The notes beneath the pieces are model-generated. The model was not told where the DNA came from. It was given only the letters and a program-made list of their open reading frames with translations, and made no database searches. Both the position numbers and the translations under genes were made by a program. A stretch of DNA of 10,624 nt. Origin: Paracoccaceae bacterium. Its GTDB lineage: Bacteria > Pseudomonadota > Alphaproteobacteria > Rhodobacterales > Rhodobacteraceae. Numbering within the stretch: position 1 is the stretch's first letter; each line of letters begins with the position of its first letter. The stretch lies in assembly GCA_015485375.1 (NCBI GenBank), contig WFTU01000352.1:1-10624 (forward strand). Reading direction: 5' to 3'. Shown here one piece after another: positions 5,582 through 10,624 of this stretch.

Positions 5582-6669
5582 GCGCCCCCTTTGTTGAACC
5601 GGAGGAACAGTTTCTCCACCGGCATACGCACGATGTTCTCCAGCGAGCCGGTAAACATGATAACCAGCGCCTGAATGACCACGATCATTTCGCGCGGGAT
5701 ACCCATGGCAAAGGACAGCTCACCCCCGCCCTGATACAGAATCCCGAACAGGAACGCCGCCAGCAGCACCCCGACAGGATGCGAGCGCCCCATCAACGCC
5801 ACAGCGATACCAACGAATCCGGCGCCCTGTACCGAATCCAGCACCAACCGCTCCGCTTCGCCCATCACGGTATTGATGGCCATCAATCCGGCCAGCGCGC
5901 CGGAAATCAGCATGGCAATCATGGTGATCTTGAGTGGCGATATTCCGGCATAGACCGCAGCTTTCTCCGAATGGCCAAAGGCCCGTATTTCATAGCCGAT
6001 GCGCGTTTTCCAGATCAGAACATAGACAAACACCAGTGCCGCCAATGCAATAAAAATACTGACATTCGCGGGGGCATTCTTGTCAAACGGAATCCCGAAA
6101 ACCGCAAATACTTCGTATAATGTCGGCAAAGCCGCCCCTTCCGGGAAACCCGCCGTTTCCGGCACCATCCCCGGCGCCTGCATCGGCCCGACCAGAAGAT
6201 AGTTGATCAACGCCGAGCCGATCAGGTTGAACATGATGGTCGTAATCACAATATGGCTACCGCGTCGGGCCTGCAGATAGGCCGGAATCGCCGCCCATGC
6301 CGCCCCGAAAATCGCGGCGCCGATAGAGGCCGCAATCAGGGCTATAACCCAGTTCGGCCAGTTGAACGACAGCATGACCACCGCCACACCAACGCCGCCA
6401 AGGCCTGCCTGACCTTCACCGCCGATATTGAACAACCGGGCATGAAACGCCACCGCAACCGCCAGTCCGGTAAAGATAAAGTTGGTCGTGTAATACAGCG
6501 TATAACCGATACCGTATTTGCCAAAAGCTCCCTGCACCATGACCTTCACGGCCTCGATCGGATCGCGGCCGATGAACAGCACCACCAGACCGGAAACAAA
6601 CAGTGCCAGAAACAGACTGAGGATCGGAATCAGCAACACATCCGCCCATTTGGGAAGTCCCTTGTTCAT
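5578..6669 (-). CDS. ABC importer permease 1, BMP/nucleoside-type (YufP/NupP-like)
   Basis: This 363-residue BPD_transp_2 family permease has a hydrophobic N-terminal segment (about 10-33) and the family motif FNIGGEGQ at 80-87. A probable ATPase-contacting loop, YEIRAFGHSEKAAVYAGIS (226-244), and further membrane spans continue to about residue 340. It should pair with the downstream permease as the heterodimeric channel of the importer. The ATG at 6669 overlaps the ATPase stop codon (ATGA) and is preceded by a strong GGAGGT, indicating coupled translation. The length is normal for the longer of the two permeases in BMP-type systems. No defect is visible. Confidence 0.9.
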   Translation of the reverse strand: MNKGLPKWADVLLIPILSLFLALFVSGLVVLFIGRDPIEAVKVMVQGAFGKYGIGYTLYYTTNFIFTGLAVAVAFHARLFNIGGEGQAGLGGVGVAVVMLSFNWPNWVIALIAASIGAAIFGAAWAAIPAYLQARRGSHIVITTIMFNLIGSALINYLLVGPMQAPGMVPETAGFPEGAALPTLYEVFAVFGIPFDKNAPANVSIFIALAALVFVYVLIWKTRIGYEIRAFGHSEKAAVYAGISPLKITMIAMLISGALAGLMAINTVMGEAERLVLDSVQGAGFVGIAVALMGRSHPVGVLLAAFLFGILYQGGGELSFAMGIPREMIVVIQALVIMFTGSLENIVRMPVEKLFLRFNKGGA

Positions 6670-8246
6670 GACGCCACCTCCGGATTCATACCGGCCATCA
6701 GCATGCCAAGCTCCTGTTCATTTGTATTTTCGGGTGTGCGCTCGCCCTGAATTACCCCGTCAAACATCACGATAATCCGGTCGGAGAGCGCCAGAATTTC
6801 CTCCAGTTCTACCGAGACCAGCAATACCGCCTTGCCCGCATCGCGCAACGCAATGATCTGCTTGTGGATAAACTCGATCGCCCCGATATCCACTCCGCGC
6901 GTCGGCTGGCCGACCAGCAACACATCGGGGTTGTTCTCGATCTCGCGGGCAATCACGATTTTCTGCTGGTTGCCGCCGGAATAGCTCGACGCCGGCAAAT
7001 ACGGGCTGGTCGGGCGAATATCGAACTTCTCGATTTTTTCCTTCGCATCTGCCAGCATCGCCTTCTGGTTCGCCAGGCCCATCGGTCCGCTGAACTCGGG
7101 CTTGTTGTGGTAGCCGAACGCGGTATTTTCCCATGTCTGGAACGGCATCACCAGCCCGCGCTGGTGGCGGTCCTCCGGCACATGGCCGATGCCGCGCTCA
7201 CGCCGCATGGCGGCACTTGCCTTTTTGCTCAGGTCAATCGACTCGCCCTTGACCAGCACTTCACCGCTTCTGGCCGGGCTGATCCCGCCGAGAATTTCCA
7301 GCAGGTCCGACTGCCCGTTTCCGGCCACACCGGCAACCCCGAGGATCTCTCCGGCGCGCAGGCTGAAGGAAATATCCTTCAGCTTCTCGACCCCCTGAAA
7401 ATCGGTAGCCGAGAGGTTCTTCACCTCCAGAAACACCTCGCCCGGATTTGGCTCGCCCTTCTCGACCTCCAGCAACACATGCCGGCCGACCATCAGGTCC
7501 GCCAGCTGGCTGGGCGAGGTCTCGGATGTCGGCACCGTGGCCGTCATCTGCCCGCGCCGCATCACGCTGACCGTATCGGTCACGGCCATGATCTCGCGCA
7601 GTTTATGGGTAATCAGAACGATGGTCTTGCCCTGCGCCTTCAGGTTTTCCAGAATACGGAACAGGTGGTCGGCCTCGGCAGGGGTCAGCACCCCTGTCGG
7701 CTCGTCCAGAATAAGGATATCCGCCTCGCGATACAGCGCCTTGAGGATCTCTACCCGTTGCTGGAACCCGACGGACAAATCGCCGACGATCGCGTCGGGG
7801 TCAACATCGAGTTCGTATTCGCTGGCCAGCTGCGTCAGAACCTTGCGCGCCTTGGCAAGCGAGGGACGCAACAGCGGGCCGTCCTCGGCCCCCATGATAA
7901 CATTTTCCAGCACCGTGAACGGCTCGACCAGCATAAAATGCTGATGCACCATACCGATACCGGCGGCGATCGCGGCGTGGCTGTCATTGATTTCGGTCTT
8001 TACACCGTTGATCTTTATCTCGCCCGCATCGGCCTTGTAAAATCCGTAAAGGATCGACATCAGGGTGGATTTCCCCGCGCCGTTTTCCCCGACAATCCCG
8101 TGGATCGCGCCCTTGGCGACCGTCATGGAAATGTCCTTGTTGGCCTGTACAGGGCCAAAGCTCTTGCTCACGCCGATCAGTTCGATGGCGGGGGCAACAG
8201 GGGCGGCCGAATCCGACCGCCCCTGGGTTTGTGTTTCAACAGTCAT
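6666..8246 (-). CDS. ABC importer ATP-binding protein with two nucleotide-binding domains (BMP/nucleoside-type)
   Basis: This is a 526-residue fused double ATPase. Domain 1 has Walker A GENGAGKST (53-61), a Q-loop in HQHF (102), signature LSVGFQQR (157-164), Walker B ILILDEP (177-183) and H-loop H214. Domain 2 has a degenerate Walker A, GVAGNGQSD (306-314), lacking the usual Lys. It also has GHVPEDR (354-360), signature YSGGNQQK (422-429), and a Walker B ending DVLLVGQPTRGVDIGA (441-456) with Gln in place of the catalytic Glu. Such asymmetry is usual in sugar and nucleoside import ATPases, so domain 1 probably supplies most hydrolysis. The ATG at 8246 is preferred over one at 8270: it has AAGG six bases upstream and starts just after the binding-protein stop, whereas 8270 lies within that gene. 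It overlaps the next permease by 4 bp. Confidence 0.93.
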   Translation of the reverse strand: MTVETQTQGRSDSAAPVAPAIELIGVSKSFGPVQANKDISMTVAKGAIHGIVGENGAGKSTLMSILYGFYKADAGEIKINGVKTEINDSHAAIAAGIGMVHQHFMLVEPFTVLENVIMGAEDGPLLRPSLAKARKVLTQLASEYELDVDPDAIVGDLSVGFQQRVEILKALYREADILILDEPTGVLTPAEADHLFRILENLKAQGKTIVLITHKLREIMAVTDTVSVMRRGQMTATVPTSETSPSQLADLMVGRHVLLEVEKGEPNPGEVFLEVKNLSATDFQGVEKLKDISFSLRAGEILGVAGVAGNGQSDLLEILGGISPARSGEVLVKGESIDLSKKASAAMRRERGIGHVPEDRHQRGLVMPFQTWENTAFGYHNKPEFSGPMGLANQKAMLADAKEKIEKFDIRPTSPYLPASSYSGGNQQKIVIAREIENNPDVLLVGQPTRGVDIGAIEFIHKQIIALRDAGKAVLLVSVELEEILALSDRIIVMFDGVIQGERTPENTNEQELGMLMAGMNPEVAS

Positions 8247-8254
8247 GCCGGACC

Positions 8255-9253
8255 TTAGTCTACCGGGCAAGCGCTGTCGGACATGTAGTCGTGAACAACG
8301 ATTTTACCGGAAATGATGTCAGCGGTCGCAGCTTCGACAGCGGCTTTCATTTCGTCGGTGATCAGCGAAGCGTTGTTTTCGTCCAGCGCCCAGCCAACAC
8401 CACCTTCGGCCAGACCCAGAACCTGGATGCCCGGAGTGAATTCACCGTTGTTTACATCGTTGAATGCGTCGTAAACGGCCACATCAACGCGTTTCAGCAT
8501 CGAGGTCAGAACCGAACCCGGCTGCATGTAGTTCTGGTTGGAGTCAACACCGATACCCAGAACACCTGCGTCGGCAGCTGCCTGCAGAACACCACGACCG
8601 GTGCCGCCGGCTGCGTGATAGATCACGTCCGCGCCCTGCTCGATCTGTGCTTTGGTCAGCTCGCCACCTTTAACCGGATCGTTCCATGCCGCGCCGGTGG
8701 TGCCGGTCATGTTCTGGAATACAACCGCATCGGGGTTAACCGATTTCACGCCCTGCACATAGCCACAGGCGAATTTGCGGATCAGCGGGATATCCATGCC
8801 ACCCACGAAGCCGACCTTGCCGGTTTTGGAGGCCATAGCCGCCAGAATACCGACCAGATAGGAACCTTCATGCTCGTTGAACACAACCGAACGCACGTTC
8901 GGCTGATCGACAACCATATCGACGATGACAAAATTGGTGTCCGGGAATTCCGGTGCAACCGTATCCAGCGCTGTCGCGAAGGAGAAACCGGTCATCACAA
9001 CCGGATTGTTGCCCTGCTGTGCGAAACGGCGCAGCGCCTGTTCGCGCTGGGCTTCGGACTGCAGTTCGAATTCACGGAAGGCAATGCCGGTTTCCTCGGT
9101 GAAGCGCTCCGCACCCGCATTTGCGGCTTCGTTGAAGGATTTGTCGAACTTGCCGCCGAGGTCGAAGATAATCGCCGGAGTGGCCTGCGCCATTGCCGTC
9201 GACGCCATGCCGACAAACGCGGCCGCACCGATAAGCGTTTTGATGAGTTTCAT
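8255..9253 (-). CDS. BMP/PnrA-like periplasmic substrate-binding protein of the ABC importer
   Basis: This 332-residue protein starts with a Sec signal peptide (MKLIKTLIGAAAFVGMASTAMA, likely cleaved after A22). The BMP-family opening DLGGKFDKSFNEAA (31-44) follows. Later motifs typical of the family include GVDSNQ (235-240) and LKRVD (253-257), which align with ligand-contacting Asp and Lys positions of PnrA-type purine-nucleoside receptors by recall. There is no lipobox cysteine, so the protein should be soluble in the periplasm, unlike the lipoprotein PnrA members. Only two cysteines occur, C163 (KFACGY) and C329 near the C-terminus (SACPVD), so a disulfide is possible. The ATG at 9253 is chosen for the GGGAG 6 nt upstream; an in-frame ATG pair at 9277/9274 would add a charged leader. 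It is the first gene of the importer operon. Nucleoside is the likely but unproven ligand. Confidence 0.93.
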   Translation of the reverse strand: MKLIKTLIGAAAFVGMASTAMAQATPAIIFDLGGKFDKSFNEAANAGAERFTEETGIAFREFELQSEAQREQALRRFAQQGNNPVVMTGFSFATALDTVAPEFPDTNFVIVDMVVDQPNVRSVVFNEHEGSYLVGILAAMASKTGKVGFVGGMDIPLIRKFACGYVQGVKSVNPDAVVFQNMTGTTGAAWNDPVKGGELTKAQIEQGADVIYHAAGGTGRGVLQAAADAGVLGIGVDSNQNYMQPGSVLTSMLKRVDVAVYDAFNDVNNGEFTPGIQVLGLAEGGVGWALDENNASLITDEMKAAVEAATADIISGKIVVHDYMSDSACPVD

Positions 9254-9379
9254 TAGGTTCTCCCTTTTGGTCATCACTTGGAAAAGGCCAACCCGTTCAG
9301 AAATCGCAAAACAAATTTCTCCGGTTTAGCCAAAATTCAATCATGGTAGTAAAGAGGGGTCGGGCCTTAGGGTCAACGA
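9254..9379 (-). promoter_or_regulatory. Upstream region of the importer operon (promoter expected, not resolved)
   Basis: This 126-bp non-coding gap between rimI and the binding-protein gene is the only plausible place for the operon promoter. On the - strand I see TTGACC near 9375 and TTGAAT at 9340-9335 as possible -35 boxes, but no good -10 box at standard spacing. An inverted repeat AGAAAT/ATTTCT (9299-9304 and 9315-9320) with a 10-nt gap could be an operator. No riboswitch fold or T-tailed rimI terminator is evident by eye. Confidence 0.3.
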
Positions 9380-9823
9380 CTATTTTACCAAAAGTTCAGC
9401 TTTCCCCTTGGTAAGGTCGCGCTTCATGACCAGCGCGGTAACTCTGTTCCCGTTACGGTCGCGATAATAGCCTTTTCTTGCGCCGACGCGGGCATATCCC
9501 AGCGATTGATAGAGCGCGATCGCCCCCGAATTCTGCTCCGAAACTTCCAGAAAAACACTGCTGATTCCCGATTCTTTCGCGTTTTCATGCGTCTTGGCCA
9601 ACAGATTTCGGGCAATACCCTGTCGCCGTTGCGCCGGATGCACCGCAATGGTCAGGATTTCCGCCTCGTCGCCCAGCTTCTGTGTCAGGACAAACCCGCC
9701 ATCGACAGCCAGCAGATCCACATTCGGAGATTCCAGCAGCGCGCGAAACTCCTGCGCCGACCAGGGGCGCGGCGCAAAATCAAAGCAAAGCGCATGCAGC
9801 GCCGCCAGCGCCCCGGGGCTCAC
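9380..9823 (-). CDS. rimI: RimI-like GNAT N-acetyltransferase (ribosomal protein/peptide alpha-N-acetyltransferase)
   Basis: This 147-residue protein shows the GNAT fold. A beta-4 strand EILTIAVHP (55-63) runs into the acetyl-CoA pyrophosphate loop RRQGIA (66-71). FLEVSEQNSGAIALYQSLGY (91-110), typical of RimI, follows, and then RKGYY (116-120) with candidate active-site tyrosines. RimI acetylates the N-terminus of ribosomal protein bS18 in E. coli and may act more broadly. The start is the GTG at 9823, whose bases overlap the tsaB stop (GTGA), with GGTGAT just upstream. The open frame continues to 10195 but that part is a tsaB shadow rich in Gly/Arg. Linkage to tsaB is a common arrangement and supports the assignment. 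It carries a short lysine-rich C-terminal tail. The fold is certain; the substrate is inferred. Confidence 0.9.
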   Translation of the reverse strand: MSPGALAALHALCFDFAPRPWSAQEFRALLESPNVDLLAVDGGFVLTQKLGDEAEILTIAVHPAQRRQGIARNLLAKTHENAKESGISSVFLEVSEQNSGAIALYQSLGYARVGARKGYYRDRNGNRVTALVMKRDLTKGKAELLVK

Positions 9824-10401
9824 GGCAGGATCACCGGTGGCGGATCGGACGGTAAAGCCGCATCGGCAGGGCGCAGATACACCGGCGCGGGTTTCACCCC
9901 GTCCAGTGGCCGCATTGCAAGCGTCGCGACAGCAACCGGATCGACCGTCTGCGCCTCCGGCACCCCGTCGGCAATTTCCCTCTCGGGGACGCCAATCGCC
10001 AAGCCATCGCGAAAATCCTGTCGGTAAACCTGCCCGCGCCGCGCATCCAGCACGACCGAGGTATTTCCTTCGGACCCGAAGGCCAGCGCCTCGAAGGCCG
10101 AAATGCCCACCGCCGGAATATCGAGCGAGAGCGCCAGCCCCCGCGCGGCCGAAACCGAGATCCGCACACCGGTAAAATTCCCCGGCCCCGTGCAAACCGC
10201 GATCCGGTCGAGATCAGCCCAGCGCTTCCCGCCCTCGACAAGTACTTCCTCCAGCAAGGGGAACAAGCGTTCGGCCTGCCCTTTTGTCATTGCCTCGGAC
10301 TTTTCCGCCAGAACCATATCGCCATAAACCAAAGCGGCCGCGCATTGCGCGGCCGAGGTGTCAAACGCCAGAATCAGCAGGTCGTCATGCGGCAACGGCA
10401 C
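9820..10401 (-). CDS. tsaB: TsaB, tRNA N6-threonylcarbamoyladenosine (t6A) biosynthesis protein
   Basis: This 193-residue member of the ASKHA-fold TsaB/YeaZ family has AFDTS (12-16), the helix KGQAERLFPLLEEVL (40-54), the hallmark GPGNFTGVRI (72-81) and LDARRGQVY (118-126). TsaB is the non-catalytic partner of TsaD and, with TsaE, builds t6A at position 37 of ANN-decoding tRNAs in the cytoplasm. At 193 residues it is shorter than the E. coli protein (about 231), mostly in the C-terminal half. No ATG is available at the N-terminus. The GTG at 10401 lies only 3 nt after GGAGG, while a TTG at 10395 lies 9 nt after it, so the exact start is uncertain by two codons. It overlaps the upstream NifU-like gene by up to 17 bp and the downstream rimI by 4 bp. 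Confidence 0.93.
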   Translation of the reverse strand: MPLPHDDLLILAFDTSAAQCAAALVYGDMVLAEKSEAMTKGQAERLFPLLEEVLVEGGKRWADLDRIAVCTGPGNFTGVRISVSAARGLALSLDIPAVGISAFEALAFGSEGNTSVVLDARRGQVYRQDFRDGLAIGVPEREIADGVPEAQTVDPVAVATLAMRPLDGVKPAPVYLRPADAALPSDPPPVILP

Positions 10402-10624
10402 GAACCTCCAGAACTTCGGGGATGTAGTGCTTCAACAGGTTCTCGATCCCGCTTTTCAGCGTCATGGTCGAGGACGGGCAGCCCGCACAGGCACCCTGCA
10501 TATGCAGATAGACAACGCCACGCTCGAACCCGTGGAAGGTGATGTCACCACCATCCTGCGCCACAGCAGGTCGCACGCGGGTGTCCAGCAACTCCTTGAT
10601 CTGCTTGACCAGCTCCGCGTCCGG
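10385..10624 (-). CDS. NifU-like (Nfu/NfuA-type) Fe-S cluster scaffold protein, C-terminal domain (partial)
   Basis: The frame is open from the window edge to a TGA at 10387-10385, giving the last 79 residues. They contain RPAVAQDGGDI (18-28 of the fragment), the cluster-binding CAGC motif (C46 and C49) in QGACAGCPSS, and a C-terminal helix and strand ending in VLEVRAVAA. This is the Nfu domain, which holds a [4Fe-4S] cluster between two subunits and passes it to apo-enzymes. Alphaproteobacterial members usually carry an additional N-terminal Nfu_N domain; that part would lie beyond the window, so presence and length cannot be checked. Its 3' end overlaps tsaB, which suggests a nifU-tsaB-rimI transcription unit. 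Confidence 0.93.
   Translation of the reverse strand, partial: PDAELVKQIKELLDTRVRPAVAQDGGDITFHGFERGVVYLHMQGACAGCPSSTMTLKSGIENLLKHYIPEVLEVRAVAA

Noticed and set aside
6864..8258. Long + strand open frame (464 codons) opposite the ABC ATPase gene
   Set aside because: It is antisense to a gene with all expected ATPase motifs, its translation is rich in His/Arg/Gln with no recognisable domain, and long antisense frames are common in GC-rich DNA.
8231..9256. Long + strand open frame (341 codons) opposite the BMP binding-protein gene
   Set aside because: It mirrors the binding-protein gene almost exactly, with low-complexity His/Arg/Asn-rich translation; a codon-bias shadow.
9299..9320. AGAAAT/ATTTCT inverted repeat as a terminator of rimI or a riboswitch stem
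   Set aside because: The stem is only 6 bp, AT-rich, with no T-tract or conserved aptamer sequence; mentioned only as a possible operator.
9824..10195. N-terminal extension of the rimI frame (124 residues)
   Set aside because: It overlaps tsaB in another frame, is Gly/Arg-rich, and would make the protein nearly twice the usual GNAT length.

Overview
The window looks like chromosomal DNA of an alphaproteobacterium, most likely of the Rhodobacteraceae (roseobacter-type). This is judged from the GC-rich coding style, the nifU-tsaB-rimI gene order, the pairing of an Alph_Pro_TM (TIGR02186-type) protein with a TauE/SafE exporter, and a LuxI-like C-terminus ending in a GLWEY segment. The taxonomic call is inference; no rRNA or other marker is present.

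Layout. (1) Positions 1-1772 are on the + strand. They hold the 3' end of a probable acyl-homoserine-lactone synthase, a strong imperfect inverted repeat, and a stand-alone SF1 (RecD/Dda-like) DNA helicase whose ATG directly follows the repeat. (2) All remaining genes are on the - strand and converge on the helicase with only 3 bp between stop codons. Read in the direction of transcription from the right edge, they start with the C-terminal NifU-like Fe-S scaffold domain, tsaB (t6A tRNA modification) and rimI (ribosomal protein/GNAT N-acetyltransferase), tightly overlapped. (3) Next comes a four-gene BMP/PnrA-type ABC importer operon, probably for nucleosides: binding protein, double-ATPase subunit, permease 1, permease 2. 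Its last three genes are tightly spaced or overlap by 4 bp, and it ends in a GC-rich hairpin. (4) Last are two tandem TauE/SafE exporter paralogues, about 74% identical by hand count. The second is followed after 2 nt by a signal-peptide protein with one C-terminal membrane anchor (Alph_Pro_TM family).

How the genes fit together. The importer genes form one transport system. The TauE/SafE and Alph_Pro_TM genes look like a sulfur-oxoanion or organosulfonate export module, with the anchored protein as a candidate partner of the nearer exporter. nifU/tsaB/rimI are housekeeping genes that commonly cluster in this group.

I see no phage, IS element, CRISPR array, tRNA or rRNA, and no obvious novel multi-gene defence or metabolic system. 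The most unusual signals are small. One is a long hairpin whose right arm contains the ribosome-binding region of the helicase. The other is an identical 13-bp element exactly 67 bp upstream of both TauE/SafE start codons, in otherwise dissimilar upstream DNA.
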